Assembly: GCA_040901465.1 (NCBI GenBank)
Contig: JBBDYN010000053.1
Coordinates: 124,001 to 188,000, forward strand
DNA: 64,000 nucleotides
From: JAUSIF01 sp040901465
Lineage (GTDB): Bacteria > Pseudomonadota > Alphaproteobacteria > Rhizobiales > Xanthobacteraceae
Direction: 5' to 3'
Under the pieces are notes generated by a model. It worked only from the letters and a program-made list of their open reading frames with translations, was not told where the DNA came from and did no database searches. Both the position numbers and the translations under genes were made by a program. Shown here one piece after another: positions 8,324-17,277 of this stretch. The number at the start of each line of letters is the position of its first letter. The stretch's first letter is position 1.

Positions 8324-9406
8324 ATGTCCGACGTGAAGAAGCTCGAAGCCAACCTCCTCGCCGCAATTGCCGCGGCGAAGGACGAGGCGGCGATCGAGGC
8401 GGTGCGAGTCGCGGCCCTCGGCAAGAAGGGCTCCGTGTCGGAGCTCTTGAAGACGCTCGGCACGATGACGGCAGAGGAGCGCAAGGAAAAGGGTCCGCTC
8501 ATCAACGGGCTCAAGGACAAGGTGAACGAGGCGATCGCGGCAAAGCGCGCGGAATTGAAACGCACGTCCATGGGGGCGCAACTCGCCGCCGACACGGTCG
8601 ACGTGACGCTGCCGGTGCGCATGCTGCCGGCCGAACGCGGACGCATCCACCCGATCAGTCAGGTGACCGACGAGATCACCGCGATCTTCGCCGATATGGG
8701 ATTCTCGATCGCGGAAGGCCCCGACATCGAGACCGACTTCTACAATTTCACCGCGCTCAATTTCCCGCAGGGGCATCCGGCGCGGGAAATGCACGACACG
8801 TTCTTCTTCAATCCGAAGCCGGACGGCGAGCGGCTATTGCTGCGCACGCATACTTCACCGGTGCAGATCCGCACTATGCAAACGCAAAAGCCGCCGATCA
8901 AAATGATCGTTCCCGGCCGCACGTACCGCAACGACTCGGATCAGACGCACACGCCGATGTTCCATCAAGTCGAAGGACTCGTGATCGACAAGTCCTCGCA
9001 CCTCGGCCACCTCAAGTGGATCCTGGAAGAATTCTGCAAGGCGTTCTTCGAAGTGCCGCAAGTGCAGATGCGCTTCCGGCCGTCGTACTTCCCGTTCACC
9101 GAGCCGTCGATGGAGGTCGACATCCAATGCGACCGGTCGGGCGGCGAGGTGCGCTTCGGCGGGGGCAACGACTGGCTCGAAATACTCGGCTGCGGAATGG
9201 TGCACCCGAACGTGTTCAGGAATTGCGGGCTCGATCCCGACAAATATCAAGGCTTTGCCTGGGGCATGGGGATCGATCGCGTCGCGATGCTGAAATACGG
9301 CATGCCGGATCTGCGCGCGTTCTTCGAGGCGGACGTGCGCTGGCTTAAGCACTACGGCTTCCGGCCGCTCGACTTCCCGACGCTCGCGGGAGGGCTGAGC
9401 GGATGA
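8324..9406 (+). CDS. pheS: Phenylalanyl-tRNA synthetase alpha subunit
   Basis: The catalytic alpha subunit of the heterotetrameric PheRS, which charges tRNA-Phe. It is 360 residues from the ATG at 8324, which agrees with the family; upstream in-frame codons lack a ribosome site. The N-terminal coiled-coil arm (residues 1-85) binds tRNA. The class II core follows with HPISQVTDEITAIFADMGF, the motif 2 region LLRTHTSPVQIRTM, and the motif 3 region FAWGMGIDRVAMLKYG. The stop overlaps the pheT start (ATGA), indicating translational coupling. Confidence 0.97.
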   Translation: MSDVKKLEANLLAAIAAAKDEAAIEAVRVAALGKKGSVSELLKTLGTMTAEERKEKGPLINGLKDKVNEAIAAKRAELKRTSMGAQLAADTVDVTLPVRMLPAERGRIHPISQVTDEITAIFADMGFSIAEGPDIETDFYNFTALNFPQGHPAREMHDTFFFNPKPDGERLLLRTHTSPVQIRTMQTQKPPIKMIVPGRTYRNDSDQTHTPMFHQVEGLVIDKSSHLGHLKWILEEFCKAFFEVPQVQMRFRPSYFPFTEPSMEVDIQCDRSGGEVRFGGGNDWLEILGCGMVHPNVFRNCGLDPDKYQGFAWGMGIDRVAMLKYGMPDLRAFFEADVRWLKHYGFRPLDFPTLAGGLSG

Positions 9407-11820
9407 AGTTTACATCCTCCTGGCTGAAGATGCATCTCGAGACCGAGGCGTCGCTCGACGAGATCGTCGAGAAGCTGACGATGATCGGGCTTGAGGTGGA
9501 GTCGATCGAGGACCGAGCGAAGGCGCTCGCGCCGTTCACGGTCGCCAAGGTGATCTCCGCCGAGAAGCATCCGAACGCCGACCGGCTGAAGGTTTGCATG
9601 GTGGACACCGGCAGCGGCGCGCCGGTGCGGGTCGTGTGCGGTGCGCCGAACGCGCGCGCCGGCATGATGGGGGTGTTCGCGGCGCCCGGCAGCTACGTCC
9701 CGGGCAAAAAAATCACCCTCGGCATCGGCAAGATTCGCGATGTCGAGAGCCACGGGATGCTCGTCTCGGAAGCGGAGCTGCTGATCTCGGAAAATCACGA
9801 CGGCATCATCGAGCTGCCCGACGACGCGCCGGTGGGCAAACCGTTCGCCGCGTTCATGGGGTTCGACGACGCGGTGCTCGACATCGCGGTGACGCCGAAC
9901 CGCGCCGACTGTCTCGGCGTGCACGGCATCGCGCGCGACCTCGCCGCGGCCATGATCGGGACGCTCAAGGACAAGCCGATCAAGCCGGTCCCCGGCAAGT
10001 TCCCCTCGCCTGTGAGGGTCCGGCTCGACTTCGGATCGACGCCGTCGCTCTGTCCTGCGTTCGCGCTCCGGCTCATTCGCGGCGTGAAGAACGGGCCGTC
10101 GCCGGAATGGGCGCAGAAGAAGCTGCGCGCGATCGGATTGCGCCCGATCAACACGCTCGTCGACGTCACCAATCTCATCACCTACGACCGCGCGCGGCCG
10201 CTGCACGTCTTCGACGCGGCGAAGGTGAAGGGCGATCTCGTCGTTCGGCGCGCCAAGAAGGGCGAGAAACTGGTCGCGCTCGACGGCCGTACCTATGAGT
10301 TCGACTCGGAAATGTGCGTGATCGCCGACGACAAGGGCGTGAAATCTCTTTCCGGCATCATGGGCGGCGAGGAGACCGGCGTCTCGGCATCGACGACCGA
10401 CGTGCTGCTGGAGTCTGCACTCTGGGATCCGGCAAACATCGCGCAGACCGGGCGCAAGCTCGGCATCGTCTCCGATGCACGCTTCCGCTTCGAGCGCGGC
10501 GTCGATCCGCAGTTCACGTTGCCGGGGCTGGAGCTCGCGACCAGCCTGATCCTGCAAATGTGCGGCGGCGAGGGGTCCGAAGTCGTGCTCGCGGGAGCGA
10601 TCCCCGACACGGGGCGCGTGATCGATTTTCCGCTCGGTTCGGTGAAGAAGCTCGCGGGCCTCGATGCGTCGCCCACCGAAATCAGGCGCGTGCTCAGCTT
10701 GCTCGGATTTGTCGTCGCGGGCGCGGGAGAGACGGTGAAAGTGTCGCCGCCGTCTTGGCGCGCGGACATCGAAGGCAAGGCCGATCTCGTCGAGGAAATA
10801 GTTCGCATTCTCGGCGTCGACCGGGTGCCGTCGACGCCGTTCGAGCGAGGCGAAGAGGCGCGGCGGCCGGTGCTCACGACGATCCAGAAGCGCACGCGTG
10901 CCGCCAAGCGGGCGCTTGCGGCGAGCGGGCTCGTGGAAGCGGTCACCTGGTCTTTCATCTCGAAGCCGGCGGCCGAGTTGTTCGGCGGCGGCAGCGCCGC
11001 GCTTGCGCTCGCCAATCCGATCGCGGCCGAACTCTCCGACATGCGCCCGAGCCTCGTGCCGGGTCTCGCGCTCGCGGCGCAAAAGAATGCCGATCGCGGC
11101 TTTCCCGACGTTGCGCTGTTCGAAATCGGACAGATCTTCACCGGCGACCGGCCGGAAGATCAATTGACCGCGGCCACCACGGTCCGGCGCGGGACGGCGA
11201 AAGCTTCCGCCATGGGCCGTCACTGGTCGGGCTCGGCCGGGCCGGTGGATGCGTTCGATGCCAAGACGGATGCCTTGGCGGTACTCGCCGCGGCCGGCGC
11301 GCCGGTCGACAAGTTGCAGATCGTGCCGGGTGGGCCGGCGTGGCTGCATCCGGGGCGCTCCGGCACGATCCAGCTCGGGCCGAAGCTCGTGCTCGGCTGG
11401 TTCGGCGAACTGCATCCGGCGACGCTCGATGCGCTCGACGTGGAAGGCCCGCTCGCGATGAGCGAAGTGATCCTCGACCGCGTGCCCGAGCAAAAGGCGC
11501 GACCGACGCGCACGAAGCCGAAACTCGAGCTCTCGCCGTTCCAGCCGGTCACGCGCGATTTCGCATTCGTGGTCGATCGCACAGTAACGGCGGACCAAAT
11601 CGTGCGCGCGGCGGAGGGCGCGGACAAGAATCTCGTGGCCGCGGTCGAAGTGTTCGACCTCTATGAAGGCAAGGGCATCGATGCCGGCAAGAAGTCGATC
11701 GCGATTGCGGTCACCATCCAGCCGCGCGAGAAGACGCTGACCGACGCGGAGATCGAAACGGTGGCCGGAATGATCGTAGCGGAAGTGAACAAGCGAACCG
11801 GCGCCACGCTCCGGGCCTGA
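9403..11820 (+). CDS. pheT: Phenylalanyl-tRNA synthetase beta subunit
   Basis: The 805-residue beta subunit of PheRS. Domain order is normal: an N-terminal MKFTSSWLKMHLE segment, a tRNA-binding OB fold (about 40-150, with HPNADRLKVCMVDTG), the B3/B4 editing domain (about 200-400), the B5 DNA-binding-like domain (about 400-475), the catalytic-like core, and a C-terminal ferredoxin-fold anticodon-binding domain (about 710-805, with PKLELSPFQPVTRDFAF). It starts inside the pheS stop codon. The next gene, on the opposite strand, ends at the very next base, so the two transcripts converge with no spacer. Confidence 0.97.
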   Translation: MKFTSSWLKMHLETEASLDEIVEKLTMIGLEVESIEDRAKALAPFTVAKVISAEKHPNADRLKVCMVDTGSGAPVRVVCGAPNARAGMMGVFAAPGSYVPGKKITLGIGKIRDVESHGMLVSEAELLISENHDGIIELPDDAPVGKPFAAFMGFDDAVLDIAVTPNRADCLGVHGIARDLAAAMIGTLKDKPIKPVPGKFPSPVRVRLDFGSTPSLCPAFALRLIRGVKNGPSPEWAQKKLRAIGLRPINTLVDVTNLITYDRARPLHVFDAAKVKGDLVVRRAKKGEKLVALDGRTYEFDSEMCVIADDKGVKSLSGIMGGEETGVSASTTDVLLESALWDPANIAQTGRKLGIVSDARFRFERGVDPQFTLPGLELATSLILQMCGGEGSEVVLAGAIPDTGRVIDFPLGSVKKLAGLDASPTEIRRVLSLLGFVVAGAGETVKVSPPSWRADIEGKADLVEEIVRILGVDRVPSTPFERGEEARRPVLTTIQKRTRAAKRALAASGLVEAVTWSFISKPAAELFGGGSAALALANPIAAELSDMRPSLVPGLALAAQKNADRGFPDVALFEIGQIFTGDRPEDQLTAATTVRRGTAKASAMGRHWSGSAGPVDAFDAKTDALAVLAAAGAPVDKLQIVPGGPAWLHPGRSGTIQLGPKLVLGWFGELHPATLDALDVEGPLAMSEVILDRVPEQKARPTRTKPKLELSPFQPVTRDFAFVVDRTVTADQIVRAAEGADKNLVAAVEVFDLYEGKGIDAGKKSIAIAVTIQPREKTLTDAEIETVAGMIVAEVNKRTGATLRA

Positions 11821-13206
11821 TTACTTTTTCTTGGCCGCCGGCCGGACCTGTGGCGCAGTTGGGGCCGGGCTCGCCAGCCGGCGCAAGGCCGCGTCGGCCG
11901 CGCGCTCGCCGGATACCCAGGCCCCCGCGACCGTGCCCCACCAGCCTTCGTGCAGTGCCTCGCCGGCAAAGAAAATCCGCTCGCTCACGGGCGCGGCCAG
12001 GAGACGCCGGTTCGCGCCGCTGCCGGGCGCGGCCACCGAGACGCCGCCGAGAATCCACGGCTCGCGCGACCAGCGCACCGCTTCGCTCCGGCCCATCGCC
12101 TTCTTCGCATCCGCCCCGAAGTGCGCGGCGAGCAGATCACCGACGAAGGCCGCCATCGCGGCGTTGCCGGCGTCCGACATTTCGCGACCGAAGCGGCCGG
12201 CGAATTCCGCATAGGCGAGATCGGTGCCGCCCACCCGGCCGACGAGCGAGACGGCGCGGGCGTTATTCGTCTTGAAGATCACGCGTTGGTCATCGGCGAG
12301 CCCGAACGGGTTGCCCGGCAGCTCGAACACCAGGCGATCCCGGGTGCCGAGCGCGAGGCCCGCGAGCGCATCCGAAGTGCGCTTCGGCAACACAGGGTCG
12401 AAGCGAATGAAGCCGGCATTCAGCGCGCTCGTCGACGCCGTAACGATCAGGGCGCCAGCGCGCACGGTGCCGCGCGCCGTCTCGATCATGACCGCGCCGC
12501 GCCCGCGCGCGTCGACGCGCGAGACCGCGCTGTCGACCTCGACCTTCAGCGGCTTCGCCGCGGCCGCGAGCAGGCGACTCAGGCCGCCGCGGCATACGAG
12601 CTCGTCGGGATGATCCTCGGCGCGGGCGAAGTCGACGGTGGAAACTTCGTCGAGATCTTTCGAGGTCGTCAATGGCCCGAGCACAAAGGCGACCGTCGCC
12701 TGCCAGTCGGCGAGATTGGGAAGCGTGCGCGCTGCGGCGAGATCGACGCCGGCCTCACCCGCGGCCACGATCGCGCGGCTCGCGCGGTGCAGCGCCGCGG
12801 TGAAATTGTCGTACTCGCGGTCGCGCGCCTCGCGGGGTCCAACGTAGAGGCGGCGGAACGGCGCCGGCTCATAGAGATCGACACCTGCGAGACGAGCAAG
12901 TGCCACGAGCGGATTTCGCCCGGAAGCGGAAATGCGGTGCGCACCGCGGTCGTGCGTAACACCGAACGATCCCGTGTCGCTCCAGACGCGGCCGCCGATA
13001 CGCATGCGCGCTTCGAACAAGCCGTAGCTGCGCCCGGCGGAAGCGATGCGGCGGGCGGCGGCGATGCCGGCGGCACCGGCGCCGATGATCGCGATCTCGA
13101 CCTCGCCGGAGGACGGCACCTGGCCGAATACCCGGTGCCCAACCATAGGCATGGCCGCCAGCGCCGCCGCGCCCTTCAGAAATCGCCGACGGTTACGATC
13201 GGACAT
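11821..13206 (-). CDS. Tat-exported flavin amine oxidase-like FAD oxidoreductase
   Basis: A 461-residue FAD protein of the flavin-containing amine oxidase family. The N-terminus has a twin-arginine export signal (RRRFLKG at residues 6-12, then a hydrophobic stretch ending near a VFGQ cleavage region), so the protein is probably folded with FAD and then exported to the periplasm. A Rossmann motif IIGAGAAGIAAA follows at about residue 39, then a GGRV motif. The C-terminal FAD segment ERIFFAGEALHEGWWGTVAGAWVSG is typical. Related families oxidise polyamines, amino acids or protoporphyrinogen; the substrate here is unknown. It is not obviously linked to its neighbours. Confidence 0.82.
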   Translation of the reverse strand: MSDRNRRRFLKGAAALAAMPMVGHRVFGQVPSSGEVEIAIIGAGAAGIAAARRIASAGRSYGLFEARMRIGGRVWSDTGSFGVTHDRGAHRISASGRNPLVALARLAGVDLYEPAPFRRLYVGPREARDREYDNFTAALHRASRAIVAAGEAGVDLAAARTLPNLADWQATVAFVLGPLTTSKDLDEVSTVDFARAEDHPDELVCRGGLSRLLAAAAKPLKVEVDSAVSRVDARGRGAVMIETARGTVRAGALIVTASTSALNAGFIRFDPVLPKRTSDALAGLALGTRDRLVFELPGNPFGLADDQRVIFKTNNARAVSLVGRVGGTDLAYAEFAGRFGREMSDAGNAAMAAFVGDLLAAHFGADAKKAMGRSEAVRWSREPWILGGVSVAAPGSGANRRLLAAPVSERIFFAGEALHEGWWGTVAGAWVSGERAADAALRRLASPAPTAPQVRPAAKKK

Positions 13207-13363
13207 AAATCGTTAACCCTGAACTCAATATCTCGCGCACGAGGCCGCCGGACGGCGCCGGGCCGCCGCAGAAGGGCAACCAACCGGAAACTAGCCCCGG
13301 GATAACTTCACCGGAAGGGTGAAACAGGGGAGGGCCCGCCGAGCGCGGACCCGGGTCTTTGCG

Positions 13364-14233
13364 ATGAGTGACCGGTTGCTCGACGCCGTCGGCCAGCGGC
13401 TCGTCCGCTATCTCGAACAGCCATCGCCCGGTTATGAGCCGTTCACGCCCAGCGATCCCGAGGCGCTTGCGCGCGTGCTGCAGCCCGGCGACGTGGTGCT
13501 CGTCGAAGGCAACAGCCGCGTCTCGGGCGTCATCAAATACCTCACGCAGTCGACTTGGTCGCATTCGGCGCTCTATGTGGGCGACCGGCTCGACATCAAG
13601 AGCGAGAGCGGCGAGCCGCACGTCCTCGTCGAGGCGCAGCTCGGCGAAGGCGTGATTTCGGCGCCGCTTTCCAAATATACGATTTTTCATACGCGCGTGT
13701 GCCGCCCGATCGGCCTCACCGAGTACGACCGCAACACGGTCGTGAACCACATGATCGAGCGGCTCGGCTACGATTACGACGTCAAGAACATCGTCGATCT
13801 GATCCGCTTTCTCGTGCCGATGCCGGTGCCGGCTCGCTTCCGCCGCCGCATGATGGCGCTCGGATCCGGCGATCCCACGAAGGCGATCTGCTCGACGCTG
13901 ATCGCCCAGGCGTTCGAGACCGTGCGCTACCCGATCCTGCCCAAGATCGAGCTGATCGAAAGCCGCGAGACGCGGCGCGAGATCCTGCACATCCGACATT
14001 ATTCGCTGTATACTCCGCGCGATTTCGACATTTCGCCCTATTTCGAAGTCGTGAAGCCCACGATCAAGGCGGGCTTCGACTACAAGAAAATGCGCTGGGC
14101 GAACCTGCCGAAGCGGCCGCGTCCCGCGCCGCGCCCCGACCCGCGGGCCGCCGCGGACGCAGCGAACGCGCCGTCGCTCGCGCCGGAAATGCCGGCCCTC
14201 GACAAAGAAACCGAGGCGATGCTGCGCGGCTGA
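13364..14233 (+). CDS. YiiX-like permuted NlpC/P60-type cysteine hydrolase
   Basis: A 289-residue protein of the YiiX/YebB type, with a circularly permuted papain-like fold. Family features are LQPGDVVLVEGNSRVSGVI followed by STWSHSALYVG with the likely catalytic His, then an LVEAQLGEGV segment and a later AICSTLIAQAF carrying the likely catalytic Cys. These proteins are thought to cleave amide or acyl bonds in lipids or cell-wall peptides; no substrate is established here. The Pro-rich, Ala-rich C-terminal tail (RPRPAPRPDPRAAAD) looks disordered. The ATG at 13364 is preferred over an upstream in-frame ATG. No signal peptide is seen. Confidence 0.7.
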   Translation: MSDRLLDAVGQRLVRYLEQPSPGYEPFTPSDPEALARVLQPGDVVLVEGNSRVSGVIKYLTQSTWSHSALYVGDRLDIKSESGEPHVLVEAQLGEGVISAPLSKYTIFHTRVCRPIGLTEYDRNTVVNHMIERLGYDYDVKNIVDLIRFLVPMPVPARFRRRMMALGSGDPTKAICSTLIAQAFETVRYPILPKIELIESRETRREILHIRHYSLYTPRDFDISPYFEVVKPTIKAGFDYKKMRWANLPKRPRPAPRPDPRAAADAANAPSLAPEMPALDKETEAMLRG

Positions 14234-14327
14234 GCGCTCCGACCCAATTCCGCCTTGGATGCGCGCTTGATCGCCGGAACCGGCGGCGCTTTCATTCGTT
14301 TTGCCGTCGCCCCGGGATTGCACGCAG

Positions 14328-15011
14328 ATGATCGAAGACGTTATCCAGTCCTTCGCGCAGACCTTTTCGCCGGCGCTCAGGCGGATTCTGCTGAAGTCGG
14401 TCGCGCTCGCGATCCTGCTGCTCCTCGTGCTTGGCGTGATCCTGCAGACCTTGATCGCGCAGATGGCCTCGCTGCCGCAGCCGTTCGAAATGGCGCTCGC
14501 GATCGCGACCGGGCTCGGCATGATCGCCGGCGCAATCTACCTCATGGGTCCGATCAGCTCGCTGATCGCGGCGCTCTTCCTCGACGAGGTGGCCGAGAGA
14601 GTGGAGCGCACGAGCTTCCCGGCGGACCCCGTGGGCCGGCCGCTGCCGATCGCGCAGTCGCTCGTGCTGTCGGTGAAATTCTTCGGGCTGATCCTGCTCG
14701 TGAACTTCATCGCGCTGCTTTTGCTCTTGATCCCGGGCATCAACCTGATCGCGTTCTTCGTCGCGAACGGGTATCTCCTCGGCCGCGAATATTTCGAGCT
14801 CGCCGCCATGCGCTACCGCCCCATGGAAGAAGCGAGAACGCTCAGGCGGGAGAACTCGGTACGCGTGTTTCTGGCCGGACTCGCAATCGCGGGCGTCGTG
14901 GTGGTGCCGTTCCTGAACCTGATCACGCCGATTTTCGCGACCGCGCTCATGGTGCGCGTGCACAAGCGGTTGTCGCCCACGCGCGAGCTGATCGAGCCCG
15001 CGGCGCGCTAG
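14328..15011 (+). CDS. EI24/CysZ-like integral membrane protein
   Basis: A 227-residue polytopic membrane protein of the EI24 domain family, which includes the sulfate transporter CysZ. Hydrophobic segments lie near residues 22-45, 55-85, 120-150 and 180-210. The family-like stretch FFVANGYLLGREYFELAAMRYRP connects the later helices. CysZ imports sulfate in enterobacteria, but many alphaproteobacterial members have no demonstrated substrate and there are no cysteine-synthesis genes here, so transport of sulfate is only a possibility. The gene is 94 bp downstream of the YiiX-like gene and converges on nth. Confidence 0.72.
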   Translation: MIEDVIQSFAQTFSPALRRILLKSVALAILLLLVLGVILQTLIAQMASLPQPFEMALAIATGLGMIAGAIYLMGPISSLIAALFLDEVAERVERTSFPADPVGRPLPIAQSLVLSVKFFGLILLVNFIALLLLLIPGINLIAFFVANGYLLGREYFELAAMRYRPMEEARTLRRENSVRVFLAGLAIAGVVVVPFLNLITPIFATALMVRVHKRLSPTRELIEPAAR

Positions 15012-15012
15012 T

Positions 15013-15726
15013 TCACACCCGCTTCTCCGGCCAGCGGCAGAGATCGTTGATGATGCAGCGCGGGCAGTCGGGCGCACGCGCCTTGCACACGTAGCGGCCG
15101 TGCAAGATGAGCCAATGATGGGCGTGATGCTTGAAGCGATCGGGGACCACGCGCAACAGACCGAGTTCCACCTCGAGCGGCGTCTTGCCGGGCGCCAAGC
15201 CGGCGCGGTTCGCGACGCGAAAGAGATGCGTGTCGATGGCGATCGTGGGCTCGCCGAAGGCAATGTTGAGCACGACGTTCGCGGTCTTGCGGCCGACGCC
15301 CGGGAGCGCTTCGAGGGCCGCGCGCTCACGCGGCACCTCGCCGCCGTGCTCGGCGATCAGCTTCTGCGACAGCGCGATCACGTTCTTCGCCTTGTTGCGA
15401 TAGAGCCCGATCGTTTTGATCAGGTCGCGCACGCGCTCCTCATCGAGGGCCACCATCTTCGCGGGCGTGTCGGCGAGGTCGAAGAGCGCCGGCGTCGCCT
15501 TGTTCACGCCGGCGTCGGTCGCCTGGGCCGACAGAACGACCGCCACAAGCAGCGTGAACGGATTTCGGTATTGCAGCTCGCCCCTGGGCTCGGGATTGGC
15601 GACGGCGAAGCGGCGAAACGCCTCCTCGACCTCTTCCGGGGTCCAGGGTTTCTTGCGTTTGCCGCGCGCCAGCGCAGGCTTCCTGCGCTGCGCCGGATTC
15701 GCGGTACGGGCATGCTTTCTCCCCAT
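15013..15726 (-). CDS. nth: Endonuclease III
   Basis: A bifunctional DNA glycosylase/AP lyase that removes oxidised pyrimidines. It is 237 residues from the ATG at 15726, which has AGGAG just upstream. The helix-hairpin-helix LEALPGVGRKTANVV contains the catalytic lysine, and IDTHLFRV contains the catalytic aspartate. The C-terminal 4Fe-4S cluster loop is complete (C-x6-C-x2-C-x5-C in CKARAPDCPRCIINDLC). The basic N-terminal tail of about 30 residues is longer than in E. coli, as is common in Rhizobiales. It is divergent from the DUF2244 gene, with only 22 bp between start codons. Confidence 0.96.
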   Translation of the reverse strand: MGRKHARTANPAQRRKPALARGKRKKPWTPEEVEEAFRRFAVANPEPRGELQYRNPFTLLVAVVLSAQATDAGVNKATPALFDLADTPAKMVALDEERVRDLIKTIGLYRNKAKNVIALSQKLIAEHGGEVPRERAALEALPGVGRKTANVVLNIAFGEPTIAIDTHLFRVANRAGLAPGKTPLEVELGLLRVVPDRFKHHAHHWLILHGRYVCKARAPDCPRCIINDLCRWPEKRV

Positions 15727-15748
15727 TGTTCTCCTATATTGAGGAGCG

Positions 15749-16234
15749 ATGACCGAAGGCAACGACAACCTTGAGCGGACGCTCTTCGAAGCGACGCTGA
15801 AGCCGCACCGCTCGCTCAGCCCGAGCGGATTCATCATTGTCATGCTGGTCCTCGCGGGCGTGAGCTTTACGGCCGGAATGGCGTTCCTGATGATGGGCGC
15901 CTGGCCGGTGTTCGGCTTCTTCGGGCTCGACGTGGCGCTCGTCTGGTTTGCGTTCCGTGCGAATTACCGGGCGGCGCGCGCCTATGAAGATATCCACATG
16001 ACCCCGAGCGTGCTCTCGGTGCGGCAGGTTTCCGCCCGGGGCGTGGCGCGGGAAAGCTCGTTCAATCCGCGCTGGGTGCGGCTCGATGCCACGCGTGACG
16101 AGGATTTCGGCATGACCCGGGTGGCGCTCGTTTCGCGCGGGGTGCCGCTCGTCATCGGCGCGTTTCTGCCGCCGGTCTACAAGGAGCAGCTCGCGCATTC
16201 GCTCGGGGCGGCGCTCGCCACCGCGAAGCGATAG
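15749..16234 (+). CDS. DUF2244 membrane protein
   Basis: A 161-residue protein of the DUF2244 family, which is widespread in alphaproteobacteria and has no known function. Two hydrophobic helices lie close together at about residues 30-52 and 55-73. A cytoplasmic C-terminal domain follows with SARGVARESSFNPRWVRLDA. A GAGGAG ribosome site precedes the ATG. The intergenic space shared with nth is only 22 bp, so the two leaders and probably the promoters overlap the neighbouring coding or leader regions. The family is often found beside nth in related genomes, but a functional link is not established. Confidence 0.78.
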   Translation: MTEGNDNLERTLFEATLKPHRSLSPSGFIIVMLVLAGVSFTAGMAFLMMGAWPVFGFFGLDVALVWFAFRANYRAARAYEDIHMTPSVLSVRQVSARGVARESSFNPRWVRLDATRDEDFGMTRVALVSRGVPLVIGAFLPPVYKEQLAHSLGAALATAKR

Positions 16235-16293
16235 GCTGCAAAGGCCCGCGAAATCGGGTGGTCGAGGGAGCCGGAGTCTGTTTATTTCCGACC

Positions 16294-17190
16294 ATGAACA
16301 TGCAAACCGCGCTTCACGCCGAGATCGCTTCCGCCACTCCTCTTGCGTCGGCGACTGCCGACTATGAGACGGTGCGGCGCGCGATCGCATTCGTCTCGGA
16401 AAATTACCGCGATCAGCCGGAAGTCGACGTCGTCGCGGACGCGGCCGGCACGACGCCGCGCGCGCTCACCGAATTGTTTCGCCGCTGGTGCGGGCTGACG
16501 CCCAAGCAATTCCTCGCGGCGGTGACGCTCGATCACGCGCGGCGCATTCTGCGCGAGACGCCAAGCGTGCTCGACGCGAGCTACGAGCTCGGGCTCTCGG
16601 GTCCCGGGCGGCTGCACGATCTTTTCGTCGTGCACGAAGCGATGTCGCCGGGCGAATGGAAGATGGGCGGCGGCGGACTCACGATCGCCTACGGATTCCA
16701 TCCTTCGCCGTTCGGCACTGCGCTCGTCATGGCCACCGAGCGCGGGCTCTGCGGCCTCGCCTTCGCCGACGAAGACGAGGAGCGTGCGGCCCTCCACGAC
16801 ATGCGCCAGCGCTGGCCGAACGCGCGCTACGTCGAGGATCAGGCGCGCATCGGCGCGCTCGCGCAACGCATTTTCCAGCCGTCACAGTGGCGGCAGGAGG
16901 CGCCGCTCCGCGTGGTGCTGATCGGCACCGATTTCGAAGTGCGCGTGTGGGAGACGCTGCTCGCGATCCCGCTCGGACGCGCGACAACCTATTCGGACAT
17001 CGCGAGAAAGGTCTGCACTAAAAAGGCCGCGCGTGCCGTGGGTGCCGCGGTCGGAAAAAACCCAGTCTCGTTCGTGGTGCCGTGCCATCGCGTGCTCGGC
17101 AAGAACGGCGACCTCACCGGCTATCACTGGGGCCTCACGCGCAAGCGAGCGATGCTCGGCTGGGAAGCGGGACGGATTGCCGCCGGCTAA
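16294..17190 (+). CDS. AraC-HTH plus O6-methylguanine-DNA methyltransferase fusion (Ada-like, no zinc domain)
   Basis: A 298-residue fusion. Residues of about 25-125 form an AraC-type helix-turn-helix domain (FRRWCGLTPKQFLAAVTLDHA). The C-terminal half is a methylated-DNA-protein cysteine methyltransferase with the acceptor motif VPCHR at Cys264 and the helix segment GRATTYSDIA. This corresponds to Ada without its N-terminal zinc-binding Cys4 methylphosphotriester domain, so the enzyme should repair O6-methylguanine but lacks the classical methylation switch that makes Ada an activator. No gene encoding a separate zinc domain is adjacent. The ATG at 16294 is chosen, although no strong ribosome site is seen. 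Confidence 0.87.
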   Translation: MNMQTALHAEIASATPLASATADYETVRRAIAFVSENYRDQPEVDVVADAAGTTPRALTELFRRWCGLTPKQFLAAVTLDHARRILRETPSVLDASYELGLSGPGRLHDLFVVHEAMSPGEWKMGGGGLTIAYGFHPSPFGTALVMATERGLCGLAFADEDEERAALHDMRQRWPNARYVEDQARIGALAQRIFQPSQWRQEAPLRVVLIGTDFEVRVWETLLAIPLGRATTYSDIARKVCTKKAARAVGAAVGKNPVSFVVPCHRVLGKNGDLTGYHWGLTRKRAMLGWEAGRIAAG

Positions 17191-17277
17191 AATCTTAAAG
17201 CCGAGCCGGGTAAGGCAGAGGTAAGGCGCTTCGTTGGAATGGATCATTGTCGACCAGAACCCGCCTTATCGGCCGTT

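Noticed and set aside
9352..11598. Long minus-strand open frame (748 codons) opposite pheT
   Set aside because: It is a GC-rich shadow of pheT with low-complexity Arg/Glu/His composition and no recognisable domain.
14292..15329. 345-codon minus-strand frame over the membrane protein and nth
   Set aside because: It lies largely opposite real genes and its sequence is Arg/Glu/His-rich shadow coding.
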